Virus record (IMG/VR): IMGVR_UViG_3300044731_001604
Coordinates: 93,573 to 157,572 of that record
Source: a virus
Length of the DNA: 64,000 nucleotides
Direction: 5' to 3' (one strand)
Positions 25,401 through 33,243 of the stretch are shown here, piece after piece. The notes under the pieces were generated by a model. The model ran no database searches. It was not told the DNA's origin and saw nothing but the letters and a program-made list of their open reading frames with translations. Positions within the stretch are counted from its first letter, which is position 1, and every line of letters begins with the position of its first letter. The translations under genes were made by a program, and so were the position numbers.

Positions 25401-25790
25401 TTTAACAGGTGGTCTTGATCCGTATGTTTCATTAATATATTTATTGGCTCTATCTTCAAGAACTTTTGTGTCAACATTTGGGTGTACGCTTGCCCCTTTT
25501 GACCTGTAAGCTGTATCGTTCATAGCAATATGGTTAACTACATCTGACGGTGTATTTGGATTATTAAGCATGCCATCAACAATTGAGTTGATCTCATGTT
25601 CTCCTACTTTTGGAGCAATATGGTTATATAATTTAGAGATAGACTCTTTTGGCGCATTCGCATGTTCTGCAATATCAGACATAAAAGCATGATCGTATAT
25701 GGTTTTATCCTCATGCGGAGTATTAATATAATTTTCAACATGAGAATTTAGAACATCTGATGGCGTATCTGTAGTTAATTCTTTGCTCAT
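19440..25790 (-). CDS. Giant (2116-aa) polyvalent-type protein with LRV-like repeats
   Basis: The longest gene in the window. The first 420 residues contain repeats such as HKNADPTLLGKIV, HSNLPNEVLSSVV and YKNLPPDVLKEIV, resembling the leucine-rich-repeat-variant (LRV) solenoid. A long helical, Lys/Asp/Ser-rich middle follows. The C-terminus (from about 1930) has DGWIIEEFQSDF and SKAGMNTVIENAKAQGVKTL, matching the 'EEiQSD' domain of phage and mobile-element polyvalent proteins. Such proteins are thought to be packaged and injected to act early in the host. No tail tape-measure features (long hydrophobic segments, lysozyme domain) are visible. GGGAG precedes the ATG; it overlaps an HNH gene by 4 bp. 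Confidence 0.7.
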   Translation of the reverse strand: MSKELTTDTPSDVLNSHVENYINTPHEDKTIYDHAFMSDIAEHANAPKESISKLYNHIAPKVGEHEINSIVDGMLNNPNTPSDVVNHIAMNDTAYRSKGASVHPNVDTKVLEDRANKYINETYGSRPPVKNLTPEFYENLLNNRKNHTEDEPNAKTDNEDEIVRLGYATTKHHTPDSIERGVKIFEKGPIYGFNAPTNPSSTIDSDDLVSDFIGNNDLSKDQLNRLHNVYESSSKDYPNTISSIVSHKNADPTLLGKIVKTYNSEESDHNKRSLLRHALGHSNLPNEVLSSVVEKPELDWHEKEALNLNENLSPDQIDKLVSNGHKEFLGHKNTNPDSIKKAWDLSSKDTDAARKMLGYKNLPPDVLKEIVNHKSKNIAIDALKHKNVNKDVVDTALKRKALDVYEAAKQHPLAGHDIYTNEFKQGKRNLHDMWKDSKAMEAWDKMSPEDKHLSLRTMHEKLKGTDLEEISKKSKQSLSDVVQNKLDLIKSPELSQDERDSNTDDLLQMFSESHPKNMSIYSGNDPRSGYYSSQEHKLDLKQSVKDLISNGNKKAEDFALQHPGLTKDLLDSKSRTSASFLDKLYDADKANKENNTQIYDQYGMPDKYSSDAWKLIHNDYSSMGTVKKIVKDYPGVLDTHDWGSKNNENQTWLSDKFEDMSDSEKEKNINDLLEISNGGAAPLIIATKNTPEKVKNELWDKLTPPEKHDLVTGGKYYFNPHDLNNHEENKKILSGHYNDLLPEDMKPRHILGNLEKSVISGMSPSNKSHVSILKDTIKNSEDSKSNSIISSLDRDFKKHKNILNIVPEDKVESIGTTAAIEHLLENEHSGADKLQGVVSNLKDFIKSHADKIENPQEKQDYITKTWKDILYSRASTRVANKAGKVFDDLVDSSGSEQGNELNRILLKDGLLSEEKKAELESKKSFTEKLDSIEHSKKMDYILNSVKGKSLSQPDFEAAVNQFQPDMYLYNHKFNNDHEEVSNDMLNFFDHVADDDKAFYITKLFDTDLDSNTKKILPNLINPLFEKINNLQNWSNEGLNALKDRFFKKVYESLGPVKQVKDLAKKMVDSTISNKNGDLLYDMIDKKILPSTYNKHLINMLQTSPESFGSGTLLSGATSIGHDDSNQKLAETFVNTLDKEAQKSIDQHKDYDKQKNLFTRLSQAHTEDQSKLQSITNFLKKHTLSEDPITSEYANKSLAKMLYSKIPKEEKTSIFKNLPNTPEIANNIEYGNLDTNNPDILENITGHKLRKFLSDSENFGKLTKQNIDVVTNRLFLDNEINESDRITAFGDLSTNPVVSPESLAKLGRSIPHNVYSAQIGVIFSLSKSGIKEKLNSLSTALHQLVESKIDELDKLMVPQDEGSPYFGSEYLSESHLSEIKKHLTPLAKFVGGTFFDESSTDVKSKLQTYSKVYESLDKHLGTILKNSKPEDVKKNAEIASEVLRDVTYSSLDISNEDLNHISNIISMSKQGGYDISLSYPVDIRDYKKLINRAKDAQLSDWQIHFEKHPEFNFCLDGVQELNSNVLGAYSFEKAYEADPQSAVHSAVKMIGRMDDNTLDKYGKGVLSKVVNVFTDPDVTPPDLSAPFKALGDKVSYSEFQDLVQDLDHAQKYNTQAIALQYGVGGQDLADSYVKERGVDEVYASSLFIDKKHSNEIVNNWEKDLKSTEIVDKLLRNYRTDVSSLDKISNILIENHKSGYNNLNKQESSSLAMVLLKHPNLSKESVERLYEETSNDKQVVFLPSRQYHPAFANPTWGGYLMRKFAPALPSEFKKTISEEKLVKSVSVHDKDVDVLQNTMNKVPADGIMWADFKKMNPELENNKVIKNIFMSKNNKPVVPEDFVNAMQSAEIQDKAKEYHMTYSIFDLKLQQHANKPSLVFQLNNSEKSEKEMSQDPKLWALYQMVLKETNGIRESSIGLHPTTPQMVAWSRVDTSSNKDGWIIEEFQSDFAQKFRKNIRTILANSPNGLEIDGHKLSPKEIKDYIKKIDAQLGEWSKAGMNTVIENAKAQGVKTLYMHGAGIRSHMSGGSMVNGQLREYNKDFINPRITDIYDGTAQKYGFTKVDYTDYPHKSVDTLNETRKKGLPTHCWALSLTDEPVQAKEKTAKVKKPRKPKLKE

Positions 25791-26452
25791 ACTCTACTCC
25801 CCTTTTTAAGATTATCAGCGGCCCACAGCGGTTGTAAATTAGTATAATGACACAATTTAATCATATCTTCTGGTGTTTTTGCCGAGCTTAATGGAACAAT
25901 GTGATCTACATGCCAACCATTACTTGACCAATTTTCCCAAGTCATACCTGGTTGAAATTTTGACTCTAAATAATTTTTTAAAAAATCACTAGTACATCCA
26001 ATATCTTTTATTGCTGATCCAATTTTTTTATATCCAGTTGCCTTTAAAAAATTATTAAGTCTTGCCCTTAGAGTTTTTGCTAATCTATACATAATATCTT
26101 TTTCTTTTCTAATTCTATGTATCTCTCTGCGTCTTTCAAGAACTTTTGGATGATTCTGCTTTAATTTTCTAAGTATTGGATTTTCTCTATCTCTCTTTTT
26201 TTTATTTTTTTCTCTAGACAGTTTAGGATTTTCCCAATACCTATCTCTGTATCTTTTTCTTTCTGACTCTAAATTTTTAAGTCTCCAAATTCTTGAATAT
26301 TCTCTAGCTTTTTCTCTGTTATTTGAATTTTTCAAATTTTGTCTTAAATTAATACACTTTTTACACTGAGAAACGCGGCCACTTTTTTTATGTTTGTCCT
26401 TAGAAAACTCACTTTCATTTTTTTCAATTTTACACTTGGTACAAGTCTTCAT
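25787..26452 (-). CDS. HNH endonuclease (free-standing homing type), copy 1
   Basis: 221 aa. An N-terminal zinc knuckle pair (CTKCKIEK, CKKCINL) is followed by a very basic helical linker (residues about 50-120) and the C-terminal HNH core: SNGWHVDHIVPLSSA with the distal YTNLQPLWAADNLKKG. These enzymes cut DNA and spread as free-standing mobile genes. The gene is inserted between two structural genes with 4-bp overlaps on both sides, so it causes no operon disruption. It is a paralogue of the HNH gene at 57984-58682. Confidence 0.88.
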   Translation of the reverse strand: MKTCTKCKIEKNESEFSKDKHKKSGRVSQCKKCINLRQNLKNSNNREKAREYSRIWRLKNLESERKRYRDRYWENPKLSREKNKKKRDRENPILRKLKQNHPKVLERRREIHRIRKEKDIMYRLAKTLRARLNNFLKATGYKKIGSAIKDIGCTSDFLKNYLESKFQPGMTWENWSSNGWHVDHIVPLSSAKTPEDMIKLCHYTNLQPLWAADNLKKGSRV

Positions 26453-27066
26453 TGGTCCAACCTAGATGGACTGGACCCATACTTCATTTTATATAAAATT
26501 CGTTTTACGTAGTTAGGAGATTCAGCGCCGCGATAATCCCCTGACTCAATTTCATAGTCATATTCTGGTGTGCTTAATTTCCCAGCTTCAATCGCTTGTT
26601 TTTGTTCTTTTCTAATGTTATCTAAAGCAGCTTTGGATATAAAGTTTTTTTCTTGTTTTCTTTCTGTAGGTTTAATAGACGGCATAATTGGGTAAGGTTG
26701 CGTTCCATCAGTTTTTCTAGTTACAGATATTTCTCCACGCTTAATTGCTGCAAATAACGCATCTTTTTCTTCTGGATCTAACATTTTACCATTTAAGATA
26801 CAAGTGTGCCCGTCAGAAGATATCTCAGCTACGTCACCGTTGCTTAAAATATATCTAAACATTGTTATGGAAGATTTGGTAGGTTCTTCCAAAGAAAGGT
26901 GGGACGATGCAGATACTTTTCTAGAAAGCTCTTTAAAAGAATTATTAGCCATTTTTGGCACAAAGCCATTAGAATTATCAACTATAAATTCAATCTGGTC
27001 TCCCTCAACTCTAATTTCAGCTAATGGTACTTTAGATTGCGTGGATTTTACTACATAGATTTTCAT
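26449..27066 (-). CDS. Hypothetical protein (205 aa)
   Basis: Starts MKIYVVKSTQSKVPLAEIR; the N-terminal half is beta-rich with ISSDGHTCILNGKML, the C-terminal half Lys/Glu-rich and probably disordered, ending in SPSRLDQ. It overlaps the protease-kinase gene by 4 bp and the HNH gene by 4 bp. No family is recognised; an assembly-associated role is suggested by position. Confidence 0.5.
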   Translation of the reverse strand: MKIYVVKSTQSKVPLAEIRVEGDQIEFIVDNSNGFVPKMANNSFKELSRKVSASSHLSLEEPTKSSITMFRYILSNGDVAEISSDGHTCILNGKMLDPEEKDALFAAIKRGEISVTRKTDGTQPYPIMPSIKPTERKQEKNFISKAALDNIRKEQKQAIEAGKLSTPEYDYEIESGDYRGAESPNYVKRILYKMKYGSSPSRLDQ

Positions 27067-28733
27067 TTGTCATCTCCTGGCAATAAAAGACTTTTTTGAT
27101 TAATTGTGTCACTTACAGCTTGGGCTCTGTCCCATGCGTTTTGCATAGTGATCGGTCTTTTAGAGTCTGCCTGATATGATTTTAACACACCTAGAGACTT
27201 TTGTATAGTTTTTTTATCAAAACCATGATGTTTCATGCGTAAAGCCAATACTTTAGGGTCAACGCTTTGAATCCATTTAGATGCTTCTGGGTGTATTGCT
27301 GAACTATCATTTTCTAAATAATCTGGCTTCATATACACATGGCTAAAAGCATAATCATTATCAATATTTAAAAGATGCCCGTCTGGATGAATTAAAACAT
27401 TACCAAGGTGTCTGTCGCTATTTTGAAGAACGTGGTCTAATATCGCTAATTTATGCAGACTTCCATCTTCCGTAGCTTTTTTATGCGCATTGTCCCAAGC
27501 TTCTTGGGACTCTAGTGGAGTTTTAGACCCCTTGATATACTCCACTGCTTGAGTTGAAAGCCCACCATGTACTTCTGGGTGCTTAATGGCTGCAGTTGTA
27601 GGAACATGTTTTTCCATGCCAAATACATTTCTTGCAATATCAGAATAGTGTGAGGCATTGTGATTTTGAGATTCCTGATTTTCGCCCATTGATAAACTGC
27701 TTGGGCCTTTTAAAAATACATCTTGCCCATTGTCGTTTCTTAAAATATGTAATTGTTTATCTGGACGGTATGAATCATGTCCAGGTGAGAATTTTTGCTT
27801 ATTATCAAAATACAAACCTTCAACCAAGTTTTTTTGATCATGATTTGCATTAATATGAGAATGAGTTTGATTAATTCTAGTTAACTTAGGCTCGCCTTTT
27901 TTTAGAGCAAGGTCTTCAGCAACATCAGCAAAGTGTTCTATATAAGTATCAGATATTTCAGGAAGAGCCGCCTTAAGAACTTCTTTAAGTGGTCTTTTTC
28001 TGTCCCAATCTCTAATTGCCGCTTTGATTTTATTCTTATTGGTTTTATTAACTATTTGTTCTCTAACTAAAGCTGCGCCGCCTGTAAGTTGTCCTGGTGC
28101 GACATTACCCATTCCGGCTTCTAGAGTTTTATTAAGCTCGTCAATAGCCTTTTTCATATCAGTAAAGTCTATTGCATCATCAGATAGAACGATTGAGTCG
28201 ATTGTTACTGTTGAAATTGATGAGCTTTCAAATTTTTTAACGATCTCTTCTGATTCTTTGTCAGTCATAACATCAATCCAGCATTGCTTATTACATGGAG
28301 TTAATGTGATCGCTACCTTTTTCATCATAGCTCTTTTAAGGATATTGCCATCTCGCTCAAGAGTCACGCCTTCGATTGAGGCTCCAACTTGGATTGGTTC
28401 TTTTTTATTATGAAAGTAACGAATCATTGCTGCAATTGCCAAAGCTCCATGGTGTTCTTCTTCATCAAAAAGCTCAAGTGCCCCATAGATAAACGGAACT
28501 TTTACTTGATCCCAGAATTTACGTTGACGATCAGTTTCACAATCGCCCTTTTTTAAAATTTTTTTTGCATATTTAAATACGCCAATTGCTGCAACTTCAG
28601 GAGAGTCGTTTTTGTGTTCAAAATTGGCAAACACTTGCCCTTTTTCAACAAGAGATATGTCTACGTTTTCAATTAATAGCGATTCGCCACTAGAATCAAT
28701 AGCTTGTGTCGCAATAGGCATGTCTATTATCAT
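27063..28733 (-). CDS. Prohead-protease-like domain fused to a PI3/4-kinase/HipA-like kinase
   Basis: 556 aa. Residues 1-165 look like a phage head maturation protease: FANFEHKND (candidate His39), KVPFIYGALELFDEEE, VGASIEGVTL (candidate Ser119) and KRAMMKKVAITLTPCN, in the order seen in prohead proteases. Residues 200-222 (LNKTLEAGMGNVAPGQL...) nearly repeat the N-terminal segment of the major capsid protein. From about 330 the protein is kinase-like: DVFLKGPS, then LQNSDRHLGNVLI (catalytic loop, about 435-447) and LLNIDNDYAF (about 453-462). A fused maturation protease and kinase, joined by a capsid-type tag, is unusual. Ribosome site GGAG; the promoter may be TATGGTATATG about 20 bp upstream. 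Confidence 0.75.
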   Translation of the reverse strand: MIIDMPIATQAIDSSGESLLIENVDISLVEKGQVFANFEHKNDSPEVAAIGVFKYAKKILKKGDCETDRQRKFWDQVKVPFIYGALELFDEEEHHGALAIAAMIRYFHNKKEPIQVGASIEGVTLERDGNILKRAMMKKVAITLTPCNKQCWIDVMTDKESEEIVKKFESSSISTVTIDSIVLSDDAIDFTDMKKAIDELNKTLEAGMGNVAPGQLTGGAALVREQIVNKTNKNKIKAAIRDWDRKRPLKEVLKAALPEISDTYIEHFADVAEDLALKKGEPKLTRINQTHSHINANHDQKNLVEGLYFDNKQKFSPGHDSYRPDKQLHILRNDNGQDVFLKGPSSLSMGENQESQNHNASHYSDIARNVFGMEKHVPTTAAIKHPEVHGGLSTQAVEYIKGSKTPLESQEAWDNAHKKATEDGSLHKLAILDHVLQNSDRHLGNVLIHPDGHLLNIDNDYAFSHVYMKPDYLENDSSAIHPEASKWIQSVDPKVLALRMKHHGFDKKTIQKSLGVLKSYQADSKRPITMQNAWDRAQAVSDTINQKSLLLPGDDK

Positions 28734-28811
28734 CTCAATCTCCTAGATACATATACCATAAAAAGGTTTTTTTATAAGTATTTGTATTACCTATAGATTA
28801 AGATTTTTATA

Positions 28812-28964
28812 TTAAATTGGGAGGGTAAAGTAAAACGATACTATTAAAAAGGCAAAAAGAGAAGTTAGTATTACAAGGTAATATTTTTCGTCTAAGAGTG
28901 GCGTAGAGAAGTATTCGTTACCGTCTTTATCTTTAAAGATATAGTCTTTTGTTTCAAATTCCAT
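28812..28964 (-). CDS. Small tail-anchored membrane protein (50 aa)
   Basis: A short frame starting MEFETKDYIFKDKDGNEYF with GGAGG 6 nt ahead and a promoter at 28984-29012. The C-terminal 22 residues (YYLVILTSLFAFLIVSFYF) are one membrane helix, giving a tail-anchored topology. A dedicated promoter and good ribosome site support a real gene. The function is unknown. Confidence 0.65.
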   Translation of the reverse strand: MEFETKDYIFKDKDGNEYFSTPLLDEKYYLVILTSLFAFLIVSFYFTLPI

Positions 28965-28983
28965 ACTAGCCTCCGATATAATA

Positions 28984-29012
28984 ATATTACCTCAACTGGA
29001 GGCAAAAATCAA
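28984..29012 (-). promoter_or_regulatory. Sigma70-like promoter TTGATT-N17-TAATAT
   Basis: Minus-strand -35 TTGATT (29007-29012) and -10 TAATAT (28984-28989), 17-nt spacer, upstream of the 50-aa membrane protein. Confidence 0.6.
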
Positions 29013-29014
29013 TA

Positions 29015-29266
29015 TTATTTTAAATAATTATCAATTCGAGACTTTCCATACGTTAATACGAGATTTCGTAAATGTCTTTCAATATTATATGCTGCAGTGT
29101 ATCTATCTGATTTTAATATGTTTTCCATTTTATCATCATCTTTTTCTACTAAAGCATTGTAATAACTCTTAACAACGGAAAGAGGTACATCGTGACAAAT
29201 ATTGTCAATTTGAATAATAATTGCTTTATCTGGCGTTAAAAGACTATCATAAATTGATTTTGACAT
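29015..29266 (-). CDS. Small hypothetical protein (83 aa)
   Basis: A helical, charged protein (MSKSIYDSLLTPDKAIII) with a Lys/Asp-rich middle (VEKDDDKMENILKSD). It has its own strong promoter at 29285-29313 and a CGGAGG ribosome site, set between portal-cluster genes, so it may be expressed earlier or independently. No family is recognised. Confidence 0.6.
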   Translation of the reverse strand: MSKSIYDSLLTPDKAIIIQIDNICHDVPLSVVKSYYNALVEKDDDKMENILKSDRYTAAYNIERHLRNLVLTYGKSRIDNYLK

Positions 29267-29284
29267 TTTTCCTCCGTTTTAATG

Positions 29285-29313
29285 ATAATACCAGAGGTTT
29301 GTTTTAAAGTCAA
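29285..29313 (-). promoter_or_regulatory. Strong sigma70-like promoter TTGACT-N17-TATTAT
   Basis: Minus-strand -35 TTGACT (29308-29313), 17-nt spacer ending CTGG, and -10 TATTAT (29285-29290) with extended TGG. One of the best promoter matches in the left arm; it drives the 83-aa gene. Confidence 0.75.
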
Positions 29314-30192
29314 CTAGTGATTGCATCCTTCGTGACATTGATGCGGATTTTCTAAATTTTGTGACCATTCTAAGTATTCGTCATAATCCATAAATTGCTC
29401 TGCTTTGATTAATCGTTCACCTGTAGGCTCTTCAGATTTATGTACGCTATAGTATTCAGAGTAATAATCATGCGTAAATGATTTAAAGTCAGAAATACCT
29501 TGTTCATTAAAAGTAAAACCTGGGGCAACCATGGTCATAGTGTGTCTGCAGTTGGGGTGAGCGCCGTCAAATGGAGTTTTACCATCCCATAACTTTGGCT
29601 TAAAATATCCATGTGCTAATTGTGATAATTTATATGGTCTTGGTTTTCTAATATTGTTAGGATCATGGTACATCTGTTTGCAATATTTGCAAATTTTATC
29701 ATCCACCACTCCACGAAAAACTATGGTTGGATCAGATACGCCAATATCACTTGCGACTCTGGCGATACCTTCTCGGTTTGCATAGGCAATGACACTTCTA
29801 GTTTCGTTTCCTGTCAACATTTCGACATATTTACTAGCTTTATCAAAATGATCTTTAACTGATGCCATTGCTTCTTTGTGATCTTTGGCTGCTAAAATAG
29901 CGTTTAATATATGATTTTTAACTTTAAGCTTTTGAGAATCAAAATAATTGCCCGTTATTTCCGCTAAATTTTCTATAGTTTTTTGATCTGGTCTAATACC
30001 GGCACCATACATCATAGCTAATGCCCAAGTATACAAACCTTCAATGCTATCTAATGGATCTGATTGCCCTAATACTTCAAAAATAATATGAGGTCCCTTG
30101 AAATATCTTCCAAGAAGTCTAGCTTTTGTTGTTTCAAAAAGCTTTTCAATTCTTTGTAGAATAGTTTTTCTTTGAGAATCACTTAATTTCAT
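29314..30192 (-). CDS. Mu F-like / SPP1 gp7-like minor head protein
   Basis: 292 aa. The N-terminal 150 residues are helical. The C-terminal half has the phage head-morphogenesis zinc-like signature: DKICKYCKQMYHDP (CxxC), then GAHPNCRHTMTMV (HPNCRH). This pattern marks Mu gpF/SPP1 gp7 minor head proteins, which are usually encoded next to the portal and present in a few copies in the capsid. Here the gene directly follows the portal gene. The C-terminus ends with a His/Cys cluster (HQCHEGCNH). A TGTAGTATAAT motif lies just upstream. Confidence 0.8.
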   Translation of the reverse strand: MKLSDSQRKTILQRIEKLFETTKARLLGRYFKGPHIIFEVLGQSDPLDSIEGLYTWALAMMYGAGIRPDQKTIENLAEITGNYFDSQKLKVKNHILNAILAAKDHKEAMASVKDHFDKASKYVEMLTGNETRSVIAYANREGIARVASDIGVSDPTIVFRGVVDDKICKYCKQMYHDPNNIRKPRPYKLSQLAHGYFKPKLWDGKTPFDGAHPNCRHTMTMVAPGFTFNEQGISDFKSFTHDYYSEYYSVHKSEEPTGERLIKAEQFMDYDEYLEWSQNLENPHQCHEGCNH

Positions 30193-30207
30193 TGGCCCTC
30201 TTATGCT

Positions 30208-30218
30208 ATTATACTACA
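30208..30218 (-). promoter_or_regulatory. Extended -10 promoter motif (TGTAGTATAAT)
   Basis: Minus-strand TGTAG-TATAAT with a perfect -10 (30208-30213), about 18 bp ahead of the ribosome site and start of the Mu-F-like gene. No good -35 is seen. Confidence 0.5.
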
Positions 30219-30222
30219 AATA

Positions 30223-32265
30223 TTAATCTTTTTTATCTTTTAAGATTTTAGACATTTCTTCTAAAGCCTTTTTAGACTCTTCTTTCCACTTATCCATATG
30301 ATTATTAACTAATTCTTTGTGTCTTCTTAGTAATTGTCTAGTAAGAGAATTGTGATTATTTTTTAAAGATTTATCTAGTGCCGCATAGTTAACTAATTGA
30401 AACTCTGTTTTTTGCATTTGATCTTGTTCGCCATCCTGTTGTTCTTCTTGTTGTCCATCTTGCTGCTCTTCTGGTTGTCCTTGCGCCATCATTGCTTGTT
30501 GCTGCATTTGTTGTTGCATCATCATCTGTTGTTGCATTGCAGCCTGTGCTTTTTGTAAATCCATTTGTGCTTTTTGGAAATAAAACGGATCTCTTACGTA
30601 ATTCCATCTAGGGTCTTGAGCCGCACCTTTGATTTTAAAGAAATTCTCTAGTATAACACCAACCGGAACATATTTATCTAAAATTTGTTGATATTGAGGA
30701 TTCATTGGCAAATCTGCACCAAGTTCAGTTGGTACTAAGTTCTTTTCTACTGCCTTCATAATATCATTATATGACATATGAACGGCCATATCTTGTTGCA
30801 ATCTAGTGTTTTCTTTTTCCGGAGAATCTTTTTCTAATCCAGTCAAAACTATTTGATGTGTTTTTGCTAATTCTGGGTCAATTTTAGGAAGAATGTGAGT
30901 ATTAAGGAAATCTTGAAAATCATACAAAAGAGGTCTGATACCGATATCTCTTGCAGCATTTAATTTCCACTCATTATCACTTTCGCCCAAAGCTTGTGTG
31001 TTTGTTCCTCTAGCTAAATATCCCATTGAAGGAACTTCTTCTGGGGACATTTGGAATGCTGATAATATAACCCTGGCATTATTATCCATTAGATACTGGA
31101 ATTCAGCATCTCTTCCGCCTTGATCCATTTGCTGCCAAGATATTTCATCTTCTTGGCCAACAGCAAATACTGGAGTTCTCCAACTATTGCTTACAGAATT
31201 GATTGATTGCTGAAATTGTAGTCTTGTTCTTTGTAACATTGCTTCATCGGCAGAATCTGATTTAAAAATTAACATACCCTTAGCAGCACGTCCATTTTGG
31301 AAGTAAAGCTTATTATGCATAGTTATGTTAATATGCGTAGTAATGGCATTTAATGCTTGATCAATTGGAGTAAGTGGGTAGCCATTGTGTTCAATATTTG
31401 TTGTTGGGTATAAATTGTATACAACTAATTCTTCTTCAGTAAAAGCTTGCACTGGCTTAAGATCGACAACTTGAACATATCTATATTCATCTTTTGTGTA
31501 TTTTTCTACATCAATTTTTTTGTTTTTTAATTGCTGTAATTGTCTTAAAGCTTCTCTTCTTAAAGATTGGTCTTGTTCTTTTTGTGGCAACATTTTATAA
31601 ATTGTGCCAGCATCAGCAGCTCTCCATGCATACAATTCTTTTTGAGCAGTCTTTGGGTTTATATGCCAGATAAACTCTGTAGCAAATCTTCCATAAGCAA
31701 CGCCATCTCTAGTAGATAGTTTTAAGAACTGAGACAAATTCATTCTATCAGTCTCTTCGTCTAGAGTTCCTTTGCCACAATTCCAGAGCATTTTTTTAAC
31801 TTTTTCTATTTTTTCTTGAAGTATCTTTTGTTCTTCTGGACTTCTGACGGCATTTTTGTCCATGTCTTGAACGTCAAAACCATTTGAAAATCTATCAATT
31901 CTAGGTCTACCAAAAGAAGATACATGATTTGATCTGATTTGCAAAATTTGATTAACTAATTCGTCTCCACCTGGGCCTGTAATCTTTTTAATGATTGAAT
32001 CTGGAGTTAAATTTTGCTTAAGCTTATAGAAACCCATCGCACCTTGATAATTTGCGTGAGGATCTACTTCAAAAGCCATTCTTTCAACTTGATTAATACT
32101 TTGCTGATTAATTGATTTAACTATTTGACCTAAAATGCCATATGGTTCATTTTTAGAACCTAAAGCTTCTGCTTCTTCAGCCTTTTTCAATTCAGAAATA
32201 GCAACTGGATCAATTGCTATAACTGGCTGGGCTTTCTTTTTTTCGGTTTTCTTTAAATCAGACAC
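30223..32265 (-). CDS. Portal protein
   Basis: 680 aa, starting with GTG behind TGGAG. The order terminase, one virion gene, portal, Mu-F-like protein is the standard phage head cassette. Recognisable portal features are FLKLSTRDGVAYGRFATEFI and LYPTTNIEHNGYPLTPI, and MSPEEVPSMGYLARGTNTQA in the C-terminal third, as in large-phage portals. After about residue 580 there is a Gln/Met-rich tract (MQQQMMMQQQMQQQAMMAQ), probably a disordered internal tail. It would form the dodecameric DNA channel. Confidence 0.85.
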   Translation of the reverse strand: MSDLKKTEKKKAQPVIAIDPVAISELKKAEEAEALGSKNEPYGILGQIVKSINQQSINQVERMAFEVDPHANYQGAMGFYKLKQNLTPDSIIKKITGPGGDELVNQILQIRSNHVSSFGRPRIDRFSNGFDVQDMDKNAVRSPEEQKILQEKIEKVKKMLWNCGKGTLDEETDRMNLSQFLKLSTRDGVAYGRFATEFIWHINPKTAQKELYAWRAADAGTIYKMLPQKEQDQSLRREALRQLQQLKNKKIDVEKYTKDEYRYVQVVDLKPVQAFTEEELVVYNLYPTTNIEHNGYPLTPIDQALNAITTHINITMHNKLYFQNGRAAKGMLIFKSDSADEAMLQRTRLQFQQSINSVSNSWRTPVFAVGQEDEISWQQMDQGGRDAEFQYLMDNNARVILSAFQMSPEEVPSMGYLARGTNTQALGESDNEWKLNAARDIGIRPLLYDFQDFLNTHILPKIDPELAKTHQIVLTGLEKDSPEKENTRLQQDMAVHMSYNDIMKAVEKNLVPTELGADLPMNPQYQQILDKYVPVGVILENFFKIKGAAQDPRWNYVRDPFYFQKAQMDLQKAQAAMQQQMMMQQQMQQQAMMAQGQPEEQQDGQQEEQQDGEQDQMQKTEFQLVNYAALDKSLKNNHNSLTRQLLRRHKELVNNHMDKWKEESKKALEEMSKILKDKKD

Positions 32266-32268
32266 AAA

Positions 32269-33243
32269 TTACTCCACTGAGAAGAATTTAATATTGCAAT
32301 TGTTTACTGACTTATTTACAATTTCACAGCTATAAGAATCGCCCATTTTTGATAAATACCCTTTGAGGTATCTGTCGCCAGATTTTAATGGAGTAATTCT
32401 GTTTGAGTCATCAGTTGCATCATTAAATCTAACAGAGCATTCTTGATCACATTCGATACTAACCATTTTTTTAACAGAAGTATATATAGTGATGCTTGAA
32501 GCAACGTAAGTTAGATTGCTTTCTTCTGGGATGGCTTCTGTTGAAAGAAAGTCGATAGTTGTTGGTGTAGATGAAACAATTTCATAAGTTTTATGAGAAA
32601 CTGATGAGAAAGTTCCAGAAATTTGCATTTTTTGTCCTGGCCTTACTAAATCATCTGCAAAAAATTGAACATCTGATGCTGTAGATGTAGAGATAGTTTC
32701 TTGAATTCCTTCAAAAGCTACGCCAGTTTCTCTGATTGCTGAAATTTTAGTTCCAGAAACACCAATTATTTTCCAAATACCTGAATTAATTGGATTAAAT
32801 GCATAAGGACCAGCATCATTGAGACCTGGACCTTTAATTCTCATTAAGTCGCCAACAACAATAGAAGTTAAAGTCGCGCCAGAAAAATCAAACACTGCTA
32901 GTGCTGAATTATTAATTGTTACATTGCAAGTATTGATTCCAGAAACAGATCTGATTGTTCTAAAGCCAGCTCCAGCAGAAGTTAGTCTGTAAATAGAATC
33001 TGTCTGAGAAGCAACAGCAATTGAAACAGTTGACGCTGGTGATAGCGAAGTTGTTACTGTAGAAGAAAACAGCTTAAAAGATTCGCCTGGCGCAAGAGTT
33101 TTTGTGCTACCTTGTGGATTTTTAACAAGAATTGATTCCAATCTTAATCTGTTGTCGATATCTCTTTGATATGGAGAATCAGTAACTGCTGGATCGCTGT
33201 AGCATAAAATGTGATTAGTTATATTTAATATACTATCGGCCAT
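32269..33243 (-). CDS. Hypothetical virion protein (324 aa)
   Basis: A beta-rich Ser/Thr-heavy protein (MADSILNITNHILCYSD) with two similar halves of alternating strands and no enzyme motif. It lies between terminase and portal, separated from the portal by 3 bp, and has its own promoter motif TGTGGTATATA inside the end of the terminase region. A structural role (decoration or tail/neck) is inferred. Confidence 0.55.
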   Translation of the reverse strand: MADSILNITNHILCYSDPAVTDSPYQRDIDNRLRLESILVKNPQGSTKTLAPGESFKLFSSTVTTSLSPASTVSIAVASQTDSIYRLTSAGAGFRTIRSVSGINTCNVTINNSALAVFDFSGATLTSIVVGDLMRIKGPGLNDAGPYAFNPINSGIWKIIGVSGTKISAIRETGVAFEGIQETISTSTASDVQFFADDLVRPGQKMQISGTFSSVSHKTYEIVSSTPTTIDFLSTEAIPEESNLTYVASSITIYTSVKKMVSIECDQECSVRFNDATDDSNRITPLKSGDRYLKGYLSKMGDSYSCEIVNKSVNNCNIKFFSVE

